A DNA stretch of 51,801 nucleotides from Thiofilum flexile DSM 14609 (GCF_000380185.1 NZ_KB904769.1:1-51801), one strand, 5' to 3'. Positions 10,510 through 19,044 are shown, counted from the first letter of the stretch. Made by a program: numbers and translations. The notes: generated by a model not told the origin, from the letters alone.

Positions 10510-11705
10510 AACGCGAATTACGTATTGGTTTTTTGCCGCTGACGGATTGTGCTATTTTGGTGGCGGCGCAGGAACGGGGCTTTTTTGAAAAATATGGCCT
10601 ACGGGTGACACTTCAGCGTGAAGTTTCATGGGCTAATATTCGTGATCGGGTTGCTTTTGGCGAGTTGGATGCAGCACATATGCTGGCACCTATGCCCTTG
10701 GCGGCGACATTGGGTATTGATGGCTTGGGTATTCCTATGCAGACTGCCCTGAGTCTTGGCCTTAATGGCAGTGCGATCACCTTGAGCACTAAGCTGGTGC
10801 AGGACATTCGTTCTCGCTTTCCAGAACATTTACGCAGCAGCCCCTTGCGAGCGACGGGTCTTAAAGCCTTGCTCACTCATGAGCCGGGACGGCGGTTGGT
10901 CTTGGGCTGTGTGTATCCATTTTCCCAACATCATTACTTATTGCGTGCTTGGTTACAGGATGCCGGCCTGCAAATTGGATCAGAGGTGGAAATTCAAGTC
11001 ATTCCCCCTTCGCAGATGGTCAGTGCCTTAGCTAAGGATCAGATTGATGGCTATTGTGCTGGAGAGCCTTGGAATCAGGTAGCAGTACAAAGTGGCATTG
11101 GCACGGTGGCGGCGACTAGTTATAGCCTGTGGAATAATGGGCCTGAAAAAGTCTTGGGTGTTACCAGCGCTTGGGCGGAAGCCAATCCTGCAACCTATAT
11201 GAATTTGTTGTGTGCTCTATTAGAGGCGGCACAGTGGGTGGATGCTAGGCAGCATCGCAAACAGCTAGCCGCATTATTGGCACGTCCACAATATTTGGAT
11301 ACCGCACTGGAGCTGATTTGTGCGCCATTGTTGGGGCATTACCGACATGCTGCGGATGAGCCAGAACGGTTGCTACCGGATTTTAATGTGTTTGCGCGTT
11401 ATGCGGCTAATTTTCCTTGGCACTCTCATGGGCGTTATTTCTTGCAGCAGATGCAGGCTGCCGGACAACTGCCTCACTCTGTGAAGGATGAGGCGGCCTT
11501 ATTGGCTGAGGTCTATCGCACGGATTGTTATCGAGAGGCGGCTCATAGTCTGAATTTACCTTACCCTAGTAGCGATGATATGCCGCTAGTGAATTGTACA
11601 GCGCCTTGGATATTGCACGAGGCTAGCCAGCCAATAGTTATGGGTAGCAACCATATTGCATTGCACCAATTGAGCGCTTTAGGCACAAAACCAGTGAGTT
11701 ATTAA
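10506..11705 (+). CDS. nasS: NasS, cytoplasmic nitrate/nitrite sensor
   Basis: A 399-residue NrtA/SsuA-like periplasmic-binding-protein fold with no signal peptide: the N terminus goes straight into LRIGFLPLTDCAILVAA. It shares motifs with the exported NrtA downstream, for example GEPWNQ and a [18 protein letters not shown] stretch, showing common ancestry. In known NasST systems the apo-protein sequesters NasT and ligand binding frees it. The ATGA overlap with nasT supports this. The same class is sometimes annotated as a nitrate transporter component, but the absence of an export signal argues for the sensor role. Confidence 0.92.
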   Translation: MKRELRIGFLPLTDCAILVAAQERGFFEKYGLRVTLQREVSWANIRDRVAFGELDAAHMLAPMPLAATLGIDGLGIPMQTALSLGLNGSAITLSTKLVQDIRSRFPEHLRSSPLRATGLKALLTHEPGRRLVLGCVYPFSQHHYLLRAWLQDAGLQIGSEVEIQVIPPSQMVSALAKDQIDGYCAGEPWNQVAVQSGIGTVAATSYSLWNNGPEKVLGVTSAWAEANPATYMNLLCALLEAAQWVDARQHRKQLAALLARPQYLDTALELICAPLLGHYRHAADEPERLLPDFNVFARYAANFPWHSHGRYFLQQMQAAGQLPHSVKDEAALLAEVYRTDCYREAAHSLNLPYPSSDDMPLVNCTAPWILHEASQPIVMGSNHIALHQLSALGTKPVSY

Positions 11706-11787
11706 TGGGTATAGTACCCTTATGGCATAGCTATAAATTTATAAATAATTATTTATAATCAAATATTTATATGTATTAATCTTAATG

Positions 11788-11803
11788 TGGCATACCACTT
11801 GCA
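11788..11803 (+). promoter_or_regulatory. Sigma54 promoter of nrtABC
   Basis: TGGCATACCACTTGCA has GG at 11789-11790 and GC at 11801-11802 with 10 bp between, almost the same box as before nasA. The transcript should start near 11814, four bases before the first leader hairpin. Confidence 0.87.
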
Positions 11804-11817
11804 TTATAACTTATAGA

Positions 11818-11871
11818 CAGTCAATGTGGACTGCCTGAAAGTATCTCCTCCTCCTGCACGCGGTAGTGCGG
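11818..11871 (+). promoter_or_regulatory. ANTAR-target hairpin pair in nrtA leader
   Basis: P1 is a perfect 5-bp stem (11818-11822 with 11829-11833) with loop AATGTG, having A1 and G4. P2 pairs 11854-11859 with 11866-11871 (one T-G wobble) with loop GCGGTA, which keeps G4 but has G instead of A at position 1. The hairpins are 20 bases apart. This is the expected NasT target before the nrtA terminator. The P2 loop deviation may weaken binding. Confidence 0.72.
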
Positions 11872-11887
11872 AAACTTGGGTGAAGCT

Positions 11888-11948
11888 GCCCTGGTTCTCT
11901 TGTCGGGACTCCTCCTCTCCAACCCGATAAGAGAGCCAGGGCTTTTTT
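11888..11948 (+). terminator. Regulated leader terminator of nrtABC
   Basis: A 20-bp stem (11888-11907 with 11923-11942, two G-U pairs) is followed by a T-run, 23 bp before the nrtA ATG. The loop contains CTCCTCCTC, as in the nasA attenuator. A terminator this strong inside a leader makes antitermination necessary for expression. Confidence 0.92.
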
Positions 11949-11970
11949 ATTTGGGAAAAAGGTTCTTGCA

Positions 11971-13365
11971 ATGATGATAACAGTAGATCAAATAGCACGC
12001 AGTTTCAGCCTGAAACAGGTCATGCTGGCTTTGGCTTTAAGCATGAGCCTGTTGACCCTGACAGTGGTACAGGCCGATATTGGTGCACCAGAAAAGGAAG
12101 AGTTGAAATTTGGCTTTATCAAGTTGACTGATATGGCTCCCTTAGCGATTGCCTATGAAAAGGGCTTTTTTGAGGATGAGGGCTTGTATGTCACCCTAGA
12201 AGCACAAGCTAATTGGAAGGTGTTGCTGGATGGGGTGATTGATGGTCAACTCGATGGTGCTCATATGCTAGCGGGACAGCCACTAGCAGCTACCATTGGC
12301 TTTGGTACCAAGGCGCATATTGTTACTCCCTTTTCTATGGATCTCAATGGCAATGGCATTACGGTTTCCAATACCATTTGGGAGCAGATGAAACCCAATA
12401 TTCCCATGCAGGATGGTAAGCCAGTCCACCCTATCAAAGCCGATGCCTTGAAGCCGATTGTGGAAAAATACAAAGCTGAGGGCAAGCCCTTCAATATGGG
12501 CATGGTGTTCCCCGTTTCTACCCATAACTATGAGCTACGCTACTGGCTAGCGGCAGGGGGTATCCATCCAGGTTTTTACGACCCTAAAAATGGCGATATC
12601 AAGGGGCAGCTTAAGGCGGATGCACTACTATCGGTCACTCCACCCCCGCAAATGCCCGCCACTCTAGAGGCTGGTACTATCTATGGCTATTGTGTGGGTG
12701 AGCCTTGGAATCAGCAGGCCGTATTCAAGGGCATTGGGGTGCCAGTGATTACCGACTATGAAATCTGGAAGGATAATCCAGAAAAAGTGTTCGGCCTAAC
12801 CGATGAATTTACCAAGAAATATCCCAATACTACCGCGCGTATTGTTAAGGCATTGATCCGTGCCGGACATTGGCTGGATGAAAACAATAATGCTAACCGG
12901 GCTGAGGCGGTGAAGATTTTGGCTAAGTCGGAATATGTGGGAGCAGATGCTGAAGTGATTGCTAATTCCATGACCGGCACTTTTGAATACGAAAAGGGTG
13001 ATAAGCGTGAAGTGCCCGATTTCAATGTGTTCTTCCGTTATAACGCTACTTATCCTTATTACTCCGATGCTATTTGGTATCTAACCCAGATGCGCCGTTG
13101 GGGGCAAATTGCGGAAGCGCATGATGATGCTTGGTATGAGCAGACCGCCAAGAGTGTCTATCGCCCCGATATCTATGCCATAGCTGCTAAAGAGCTGATT
13201 GAAAAAGGTACTCTTAAGGCAGAAGACTTTCCCAATTTTGCCACCGAAACGGGCTATAAGCCTGCCACCAATGCTTTTATTGACGGTAAGACCTATGACG
13301 GGCGTAAGCCAAATGAGTATTTGGAACAGTTTGACATCGGCTTGAAGAAAGACGAAAAGATTTAG
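11971..13365 (+). CDS. nrtA: Nitrate ABC transporter, substrate-binding protein NrtA
   Basis: A 464-residue periplasmic binding protein of the NrtA/NasF class. The N terminus is a Sec signal peptide (hydrophobic run [14 protein letters not shown], likely cleavage after VQA), then [23 protein letters not shown], the typical opening of the mature domain. The [10 protein letters not shown] and DFNVFFRYN motifs mark the nitrate-binding subfamily. It captures nitrate and/or nitrite and delivers it to NrtB/NrtC. The chosen ATG is the first of two adjacent ATG codons. First gene of the three-gene operon. Confidence 0.94.
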   Translation: MMITVDQIARSFSLKQVMLALALSMSLLTLTVVQADIGAPEKEELKFGFIKLTDMAPLAIAYEKGFFEDEGLYVTLEAQANWKVLLDGVIDGQLDGAHMLAGQPLAATIGFGTKAHIVTPFSMDLNGNGITVSNTIWEQMKPNIPMQDGKPVHPIKADALKPIVEKYKAEGKPFNMGMVFPVSTHNYELRYWLAAGGIHPGFYDPKNGDIKGQLKADALLSVTPPPQMPATLEAGTIYGYCVGEPWNQQAVFKGIGVPVITDYEIWKDNPEKVFGLTDEFTKKYPNTTARIVKALIRAGHWLDENNNANRAEAVKILAKSEYVGADAEVIANSMTGTFEYEKGDKREVPDFNVFFRYNATYPYYSDAIWYLTQMRRWGQIAEAHDDAWYEQTAKSVYRPDIYAIAAKELIEKGTLKAEDFPNFATETGYKPATNAFIDGKTYDGRKPNEYLEQFDIGLKKDEKI

Positions 13366-13405
13366 CAACAGAAAACTACCCACCCTAGTAATACGGGAGA
13401 TAGCC

Positions 13406-14338
13406 ATGGATACCAAACATAACTTTCAGACCTATATCGCTCCATTGCTCGGCATTCTGGTTTTTCTTGTCATCTGGCAAATCGGTGCGCCTCGCATCCA
13501 GACCTCGCTAGGTGCAGTACCAGGCCCCGTACAGGTAGCAGGACAATTTGGTCAGCTAGTCAATGAGCATTGGACTGAGCGCACAAAAGCTAAGGAATTT
13601 TATCAACGTCAGGAAGAGCGCAATGCCCAAAAGCTAGCTGAAGACCCACAGGCGGAAGTTAAAATCCGCCCCTATACCGGACGCAAAACCTTTTTCGACC
13701 AAATCCTAACCAGTCTAGTGACGGTGATGGTGGGCTTTATACTAGCGGCGCTGATTGCCATACCCTTGGGGATTGCAGCGGGGTTAAGTCCGACCATTTA
13801 TGCCGCTTTGAATCCACTCATTCAATTGTTCAAGCCCGTATCTCCGCTGGCATGGTTGCCGATTGTGACCATGATTGTCAGTGCGGTTTATTCTGGCAAT
13901 GATCCGATGCTGGATAAATCCTTTATTAATTCGGCGATTACGGTGCTGTTGTGTTGCCTATGGCCTACCCTGATTAATACCACCGTAGGGGTAGCCAATA
14001 TTAGTCCAGATCTGCAAAACGTGAGCAAGGTATTACGCCTAAATCGCTGGACTTATATACGCAAGATTGTGCTGCCCTCGGCGATTCCTATGATTTTCAC
14101 GGGGTTGCGTTTGAGCCTTGGGATTGCGTGGATGGTACTAATCGCCGCAGAAATGTTGGCACAAAATCCGGGTTTGGGAAAATTTGTTTGGGATGAATTT
14201 CAAAACGGCAGCTCTGACTCCCTTGGGCGCATTATGGTCGCTGTGCTGGTCATTGGATTGATTGGTTTTGCCCTCGATCGCGGCATGCTGATGCTTCAGC
14301 GTAAGGTATCTTGGGATAAAAGCGCGGCTCTGCGCTAA
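13406..14338 (+). CDS. nrtB: Nitrate ABC transporter permease NrtB
   Basis: A 310-residue inner-membrane permease of the BPD_transp_1 type. One N-terminal membrane segment (about 10-28) is followed by a charged cytoplasmic or periplasmic region (about 50-100) and five further segments. The EAA-like loop is near LRLNRWTYIRKIVLPSAIP, where the ATPase docks. It lies 40 bp after nrtA and 36 bp before the ATPase gene, and has a clear ribosome binding site (GGGAGA). Confidence 0.94.
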   Translation: MDTKHNFQTYIAPLLGILVFLVIWQIGAPRIQTSLGAVPGPVQVAGQFGQLVNEHWTERTKAKEFYQRQEERNAQKLAEDPQAEVKIRPYTGRKTFFDQILTSLVTVMVGFILAALIAIPLGIAAGLSPTIYAALNPLIQLFKPVSPLAWLPIVTMIVSAVYSGNDPMLDKSFINSAITVLLCCLWPTLINTTVGVANISPDLQNVSKVLRLNRWTYIRKIVLPSAIPMIFTGLRLSLGIAWMVLIAAEMLAQNPGLGKFVWDEFQNGSSDSLGRIMVAVLVIGLIGFALDRGMLMLQRKVSWDKSAALR

Positions 14339-14374
14339 CTATTTGGCACTAACCCTTACACCTGTAACGGAGTA

Positions 14375-15316
14375 ATGACTATGACACAGGAAAAAGAACA
14401 TCTGATCCTTTCACAGGTTTCTATCGACTTTCCAACACCGCAAGGTTCCTTTCGGGCATTGAACAAGGTCAACCTCAAAATCAGCAAGGGTGAATTCGTC
14501 TCCATTATCGGTCACTCTGGCTGCGGTAAGTCGACCGTGCTGAATATTGTCGCTGGCCTGTATCAGGCTACCGAAGGCGGGGTGATTTTGGATGGGCGCG
14601 AGGTCAATCAGCCAGGGCCGGAGCGAGCGGTGGTATTCCAGAATCATTCATTACTACCTTGGCTCAGTGCTTATGAAAATGTGGAGCTGGCGGTAAAGCA
14701 GGTCTTTCGGGGTAAAAAGAGCCGTGCCGAAATGAAGGATTGGATCATGCACAATCTGAAGTTGGTACATATGGATCATGCGATGCACAAGCGTCCGGCT
14801 GAAATTTCCGGCGGTATGAAGCAACGGGTCGGGATTGCCCGTGCCTTGGCAATGGAACCGCAGGTGCTGCTATTGGATGAGCCATTCGGTGCCTTGGATG
14901 CGCTGACTCGTGCCCATTTACAAGATTCCATGATGGAGATTCAGGCGAATTTGGGCAATACCGTGATTATGATTACTCATGATGTGGATGAGGCGGTACT
15001 ACTATCTGACCGTATTGTAATGATGAGTAATGGCCCTGCTGCTACCGTGGGCGAGATTCTGGAAGTGAAATTACCTCGCCCCCGTAACCGTGTCGCAATG
15101 GCGGAAGATCCAGAATACATCCGCTGTCGTCAGGCTGTACTGCGCTTCTTATATGAGCGTCACGGACGTGCAGAAAAGGCAGAGCAGCCCACGGTAGTTA
15201 CAGCAGAAACACCTGCTTCCTCCGCGACAGAGTCATCAGTAGCCGCGAGTGAGGAGCCTGCAGCGGTTGGGGCTGCTGTGATTGAAATGAAAAAAAAGCA
15301 GCCTAAAGCCGCTTGA
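14375..15316 (+). CDS. Nitrate ABC transporter ATP-binding protein (NrtC/NrtD type)
   Basis: A 313-residue ABC ATPase: Walker A GHSGCGKST at about 48-56, signature SGGMKQR near 145, Walker B LLLDEPFGALDA near 170, switch His in ITHDVDEAV. It energises NrtAB import. Residues after about 265 form an Ala/Glu/Thr-rich tail ending KKKQPKAA with no recognisable domain; it lacks the NrtA-like C-terminal domain of cyanobacterial NrtC, so it is NrtD-like in architecture. The ATG at 14375 follows GGAG; a second ATG six bases later is possible. Confidence 0.92.
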   Translation: MTMTQEKEHLILSQVSIDFPTPQGSFRALNKVNLKISKGEFVSIIGHSGCGKSTVLNIVAGLYQATEGGVILDGREVNQPGPERAVVFQNHSLLPWLSAYENVELAVKQVFRGKKSRAEMKDWIMHNLKLVHMDHAMHKRPAEISGGMKQRVGIARALAMEPQVLLLDEPFGALDALTRAHLQDSMMEIQANLGNTVIMITHDVDEAVLLSDRIVMMSNGPAATVGEILEVKLPRPRNRVAMAEDPEYIRCRQAVLRFLYERHGRAEKAEQPTVVTAETPASSATESSVAASEEPAAVGAAVIEMKKKQPKAA

Positions 15317-15357
15317 GCCATAGGTAGAATTAATAGCGTAGATATATATTAGTCACT

Positions 15358-15390
15358 GAAAAAACAGATGCTTACAGTACCTGTTTTTTC
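15358..15390. terminator. Bidirectional terminator between nrtC and the ferritin-like gene
   Basis: A 10-bp inverted repeat, GAAAAAACAG (15358-15367) and CTGTTTTTTC (15381-15390), has A and T runs on either side. It can end both the nrt operon and the convergent gene. Confidence 0.8.
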
Positions 15391-15400
15391 TTCGATCTAG

Positions 15401-16498
15401 CTACGCAATAGGGTTCCATACGGCATTTTTTAGCTGCTCAAATAGTCGGGCAGCGTCCGCATGTGCAGGTAGACCGAAAGCCTGCTGGATTTGTGAATCA
15501 CTTTCTTGTTTGAAATCCTGCATTAGATTGTGAATGGCTTCAGCTTGAGCTTCCCGAATATGGGCCTGTTCGAGAGCGCTTAATTGCGGCATGATCCATT
15601 GATAAATATCCCAAGATAGGGCGGCGTGATCCATTTCTTCATCCGTAATATGCCCGATCACTTGACGGAATACCCCTAATTCAGCCTGTTGGCTTTGCCA
15701 TAGGCCACAAGCAGCGGCAAAGGTTTCATGCACACAACCCTCTACCGCATTCTCCAGCGCAATTTCATAGAGTGAGCGTAACCGGAAATCATCAACTTGA
15801 ACACTGGCTGCGATCCCGCCATAAGCCTCGGATAATAGCCCTGCCATTTCTGCATGACGCACTTCCTCATCAGCGGCCTGATACGCCCGCGCAATCAGTT
15901 TATCCGGTGCGCCATAAGCCTCTAATTCACGTGCGAGATAACGAAAGGCGGTAATAGCAGCCGTTTCCATCGCGGTCATATCGGCGAGATATTGCCCGAT
16001 AGGATTGAAGGCAATGGGCGCTAGGGCAGAAATATGTAAGCCATGAGGGGCACGACCTGGCATGGGTCTGGGGCAGGTATAGGCGGCGTGGATGGCGGTG
16101 TAATTCACGGTGCAAGAAATCAAAGTGGACGGGGTAGGCATGCGTGGTCCGCCCATAATATCGCTAAAGGGGCGGTTTTCGGTTTTACAATCACTCGCAT
16201 TAATGCGTTCTAGTTTCGCTAAATCATTAATACCACCAATCCTTTGCTCGGCAAAAGTTTGTTTGCATAGTGCAATACACTGCGCGGCAGTGAGAGGCGT
16301 ATTGACCGCATTAATCTGAGCAGAAAAGGCTTCTTGTGCGGTTTTGCGTGTTGCCTCACCACTACGACAAGGATCGTCTATTTTAATTGGTTCATTAGTG
16401 GGGGATGGCGTGTTTGGTACGCAGGCGCTCTGACTAGCAACGGGGAGGGCAGCGATGACGGCGTAACGTAACAGTTGCTTAAAGTGGGTTGGATTCAT
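15401..16498 (-). CDS. Exported ferritin-like domain protein
   Basis: A 365-residue protein with an N-terminal export signal (hydrophobic run to about residue 25, ending SQSAC; a lipobox is possible but the -3 Gln is atypical). The first half is Cys-rich and unrecognised. The second half, from about residue 170, is a four-helix ferritin-like bundle with Glu in METAAITAFRYLA, DEEVRHAEM, ENAVEGCVHETF and DEEMDHAAL: two E-x-x-H motifs plus two Glu, the ligand set of a diiron site. Probable periplasmic diiron protein for iron or peroxide handling; function not established. Its gene is convergent with the nrt operon. Confidence 0.75.
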   Translation of the reverse strand: MNPTHFKQLLRYAVIAALPVASQSACVPNTPSPTNEPIKIDDPCRSGEATRKTAQEAFSAQINAVNTPLTAAQCIALCKQTFAEQRIGGINDLAKLERINASDCKTENRPFSDIMGGPRMPTPSTLISCTVNYTAIHAAYTCPRPMPGRAPHGLHISALAPIAFNPIGQYLADMTAMETAAITAFRYLARELEAYGAPDKLIARAYQAADEEVRHAEMAGLLSEAYGGIAASVQVDDFRLRSLYEIALENAVEGCVHETFAAACGLWQSQQAELGVFRQVIGHITDEEMDHAALSWDIYQWIMPQLSALEQAHIREAQAEAIHNLMQDFKQESDSQIQQAFGLPAHADAARLFEQLKNAVWNPIA

Positions 16499-16717
16499 AA
16501 TGAAACCTCCGGTTAGTTATTAAAGAAGCCCACCGTAGATGGTAGCTGGAGTGTGGGTAATGGGCAAATGCCGTTCAATAAATTATAAACTGGCAGTATA
16601 ATCAGAGACAGATATGGTGCCTTGGGTGGAAATGCTTGTAAGCTCAGAGTATTACTAGCTGTACCAAGGTCTGACTATCTGGAGCGATATAGTCTGTTAG
16701 ATCTATGGAGGGTATAT

Positions 16718-17521
16718 ATGCCTAGTCATTTTTCAACAATTGGATTTCCAATCGAATCTGCAGAAGAACTGTATGACATAGCTGAGAAAGTTTCTCACCA
16801 TGCTGAGAGGTTAGAATGCGCTAATGGCTATTACCTCAAATGGTCGTCACCAGAGGGGGCTGAGTTATGGCTTCAGGTCGATAAGGAGAACAACTTAGTG
16901 GGGTTGGTGCCGACCTTTAGCGGCGAGTCAAACATGAGTGTTGGTGTAATGAGCGAAATTGTTGGTTCAGATGATACTCCGTTTGACGGCTCCATTCATG
17001 GGTGGGCAGATCCGAGTGAAGATAATCCAGAAAGTGGTGCATATCCCTTTGTTTTTGATTTAGTTAACAAGGCTATATACGGTACGTTAGATTTTCCTTT
17101 TATTAGCGAAGTCTCTCTCAGTGCATTTGCCCATGAATTGACAGTTTATGATTCCGAAGCAGAATATGACTCTTCTCAAACAAAAGAACCAAAGTTTTCG
17201 GTTGAGTCATTTATCCCTTCTGGTTTATTTATTGATAAGGAAGACCCTAAGGCTACTCCACGCCCCTATGCAGTTTTTACAGGTACGGTGCTGAAAGAAA
17301 AGGAATGTACCAATCCTCTAACTAATAATAATTACCACTGGGCCTTAGTCAAAACATTGGGTGGCACTATTGATGTAGTTACGGATCTAGAGTTGGTACA
17401 GAAACCCATTAAAGTGGGGAGCGTTATTTCAGGCTCATTTTGGCTCAGTGGAAAGATTAAAAATCCAAGAGTAACAGTAAAGAAGGGGTTTTTAGGCGGT
17501 CTTTTTTCAAAAAAGACCTAA
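16718..17521 (+). CDS. Conserved-looking hypothetical protein, 267 aa
   Basis: I do not recognise this protein. The frame opens at 16622, but the ATG at 16718 has a good ribosome binding site (GGAGGG) and starts a more natural sequence (MPSHFSTIGFPIES), so I take 267 residues. It has no signal peptide or membrane segment. It is acidic in the first two thirds and ends in a basic tail (VTVKKGFLGGLFSKKT). The N-terminal part (VSHHAERLECANGYYLKWSSPEGAEL) looks like a compact alpha/beta domain. It begins a cluster of small accessory genes; an immunity or effector-partner role is possible but unsupported. Confidence 0.6.
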   Translation: MPSHFSTIGFPIESAEELYDIAEKVSHHAERLECANGYYLKWSSPEGAELWLQVDKENNLVGLVPTFSGESNMSVGVMSEIVGSDDTPFDGSIHGWADPSEDNPESGAYPFVFDLVNKAIYGTLDFPFISEVSLSAFAHELTVYDSEAEYDSSQTKEPKFSVESFIPSGLFIDKEDPKATPRPYAVFTGTVLKEKECTNPLTNNNYHWALVKTLGGTIDVVTDLELVQKPIKVGSVISGSFWLSGKIKNPRVTVKKGFLGGLFSKKT

Positions 17522-17713
17522 TGCCGTGAGTAATGCGTTAGAGGTGTTGAAAATACTTGTAGAGATCAACTCAAATCTTTTTTGAGCTTGACTTGCACCG
17601 ATGATATGAAAGTGTTTCAACTCCTTAATTGCATTACCATTGCCGCTCTCATCGAGTCCACACCCGTTATCACATCTATTTGCTTGATTAACTATTTTAT
17701 TAATATGGTTCAT
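17507..17713 (-). CDS. Possible small protein, with a decayed copy at 19045-19153
   Basis: A 68-residue frame with motif AIKELKHFHIIGASQAQKRF and no known family. Support for coding comes from the duplicate at 19045-19153. Read on this strand, differences between the copies begin with a synonymous third-base change, and the other copy carries a stop and a one-base insertion, as expected if this strand is the coding one and the second copy has decayed. It overlaps the end of the upstream convergent gene by 15 bp. No clear ribosome binding site. Confidence 0.35.
   Translation of the reverse strand: MNHINKIVNQANRCDNGCGLDESGNGNAIKELKHFHIIGASQAQKRFELISTSIFNTSNALLTALGLF
17531..17638 (-). repeat. 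Dispersed repeat A (copy 1)
   Basis: About 108 bp that is nearly identical to 19045-19153 in the same orientation, 1.5 kb away. Differences are a handful of substitutions and single-base indels. It falls inside the small minus-strand frame at 17507-17713. Confidence 0.85.
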
Positions 17714-17717
17714 AAAA

Positions 17718-17963
17718 ATGAAAATTTCAAAATATCATTCAGATGATGGATTTAAATATGAATGGGAAAATGGATTTTATATTGAAACTACAATTGATGA
17801 AAGTGTTTTTTTGATAAAAGCAAATAAAGCGGGGCTTATTTCTTTAGCTAATCATTTATTAGGTCTAGCTCAAGAAGAAGTTCCTCTTGGTTTTCATTTG
17901 CATTTTGATGAGAACAATTCATTAGAAGATGGCTCTACAGAGCTAATTTTTGAAAAAAAATGA
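17718..17963 (+). CDS. Small immunity-like protein (Imm32-like)
   Basis: An 81-residue acidic protein. The pattern ANKAGLISLANHLLGLAQEEVPLGFHLHFDENNSLEDGSTELIFEKK resembles the Imm32-type immunity proteins that accompany polymorphic toxins: an N-terminal sheet, a central helix, then HLHxDExNSLE near the end. I make this match from memory of the family. The stop overlaps the start of a decayed toxin-like frame (ATGA at 17960), so it may be an orphan left after its toxin was lost. Confidence 0.55.
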   Translation: MKISKYHSDDGFKYEWENGFYIETTIDESVFLIKANKAGLISLANHLLGLAQEEVPLGFHLHFDENNSLEDGSTELIFEKK

Positions 17964-18175
17964 GTCTGTGGGTCTATCTGCCTAAAGGAGCCAAAAGTCC
18001 CACCGTGTAACGGTCAAATTATTTTACTGCTAAACCTATACCTAAAAATAATGGTTATCAAATATTCCAGTTAGAGGGAACATTGAATGGAAAAAGTGGT
18101 ATTTTTGAAATGGGACTGACTAGCTATGGGGTAATAGACTAGCGATTTTTTAGACCTATAAAGCCTACAAGATAG
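17960..18175 (+). pseudogene. Decayed toxin-tail-like fragment
   Basis: A frame beginning with the ATG overlapping the previous stop reads through two in-frame stops (18008 and 18140) to a final stop at 18173. Between them it has a protein-like stretch (FTAKPIPKNNGYQIFQLEG, then GKSGIFEMGLTSYG) and after the second stop RFFRPIKP. Such a beta-strand-rich tail recalls C-terminal ends of polymorphic toxins, but I cannot name the family. It contains one copy of the 47-bp repeat C. Interpreted as a displaced, degraded toxin cassette. Confidence 0.45.
17984..18030 (+). repeat. Dispersed repeat C (copy 1)
   Basis: 47 bp nearly identical to 18950-18996, with five substitutions. At its centre is a short palindrome, ACCGT-GTA-ACGGT. 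No reading frame is preserved better than another between the copies, so it may be non-coding. Confidence 0.75.
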
Positions 18176-18182
18176 TTAAAAA

Positions 18183-18473
18183 ATGAAATATTTAGTAATA
18201 GATGCCTCATTAAATGGTACGGGGATAAGGGATAAGTACGAAGGAAATTATCTTGCTATCGATGAATTAGGCTTAAGTTGTGAAATAATAGATGGATTTA
18301 ATCAATGGCTATTAAAATATGAGAAGGAACAATATGGTGGGTTTATTGATAATGATATTATTACTGAGCTTGATGAGGAGGGGGGGAAACTAGCCATACT
18401 TATTAAAAATATATTGCCAGAGATAAAATTGGAGTATTTTTATAATGCACGAATGACCAGAGAAATTATATGA
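18183..18473 (+). CDS. Small acidic hypothetical protein, immunity-like
   Basis: A 96-residue acidic protein with no signal peptide: MKYLVIDASLNGTGIRD, then LDELGLS-type helices, a YGGFIDNDIITELDEEG segment and a closing KLEYFYNA. I do not recognise a family. The small size, acidity and position after a decayed toxin fragment suggest an immunity protein; this is inference from context. The sequence is AT-rich relative to the flanking housekeeping genes, in line with horizontal origin. Confidence 0.5.
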   Translation: MKYLVIDASLNGTGIRDKYEGNYLAIDELGLSCEIIDGFNQWLLKYEKEQYGGFIDNDIITELDEEGGKLAILIKNILPEIKLEYFYNARMTREII

Positions 18474-18593
18474 CAGTAAAATACTCTATCAAAGGTAGAA
18501 TGTCTTATTGACGTGGAAAATTATAAATACGCTTAAAAGATATCCTCTAAAATATGGCTTGGCTTTTGAAAGATTTTGTTTGAGAAGAGGGTT

Positions 18594-18947
18594 ATGATTA
18601 AAATGATTACTCTAAGATATGGTTTGATTTCACTTTGGTTCAGTACGATTTTAATACAATCAATCCATGTCCTAATTTCCTATACAGACCCGATTAACCA
18701 AAAAATCCAAGATGAGATTCTATTTGGTCATGGATTTGTAATGTTAGCTTTAAGTATTCCACTAGGTTGGGTAGCTCTCTTTATCGTTGGAGCTGCTTTA
18801 AGCTGGTTTGAAATTACATTGACAAGTGTATGGGATGCTGTATGTGTATCTATTGTCTGTGTGAGCATAGGGTACTTACAGTGGTTTGTACTGTTACCGT
18901 GGTTGTGGCATAAATGGAAAGCAAAATACAAATTGGAATCCTCGTAA
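18594..18947 (+). CDS. Small three-helix membrane protein
   Basis: A 117-residue inner-membrane protein with three hydrophobic segments: about 8-28 (LISLWFSTILIQSIHVLI), 45-72 (GFVMLALSIPLGWVALFIVGA) and 80-108 (VWDAVCVSIVCVSIGYLQWFVLLPW). An upstream TTG at 18576 is in frame, but ATG 18594 or 18603 lies nearer the GAGG motif. Function unknown. It is in the orphan immunity-like cluster and could protect against a membrane-active toxin, but nothing in the sequence shows this. Confidence 0.5.
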   Translation: MIKMITLRYGLISLWFSTILIQSIHVLISYTDPINQKIQDEILFGHGFVMLALSIPLGWVALFIVGAALSWFEITLTSVWDAVCVSIVCVSIGYLQWFVLLPWLWHKWKAKYKLESS

Positions 18948-18949
18948 CC

Positions 18950-18996
18950 AAGGAACCAAAAATCCCACCGTGTAACGGTCAAGTTGTTTTACTGCC
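18950..18996 (+). repeat. Dispersed repeat C (copy 2)
   Basis: The second copy of the 47-bp repeat, including the ACCGT-GTA-ACGGT palindrome. It lies directly after the membrane-protein stop codon and 48 bp before repeat A copy 2. Confidence 0.75.
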
Positions 18997-19044
18997 TTCA
19001 TTAATCATCAACCCTAGGCAGAGAATACCCGGTACTTTTACCCG

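Noticed and set aside
10506-11705. A second nitrate-transport binding protein instead of NasS.
   Set aside because: It has no signal peptide and overlaps nasT by 4 bp, both typical of the cytoplasmic sensor.
14375-15316. NrtC with a C-terminal substrate-binding domain, as in cyanobacteria.
   Set aside because: The C-terminal extension is only about 50 low-complexity residues; the ATPase is NrtD-like in architecture.
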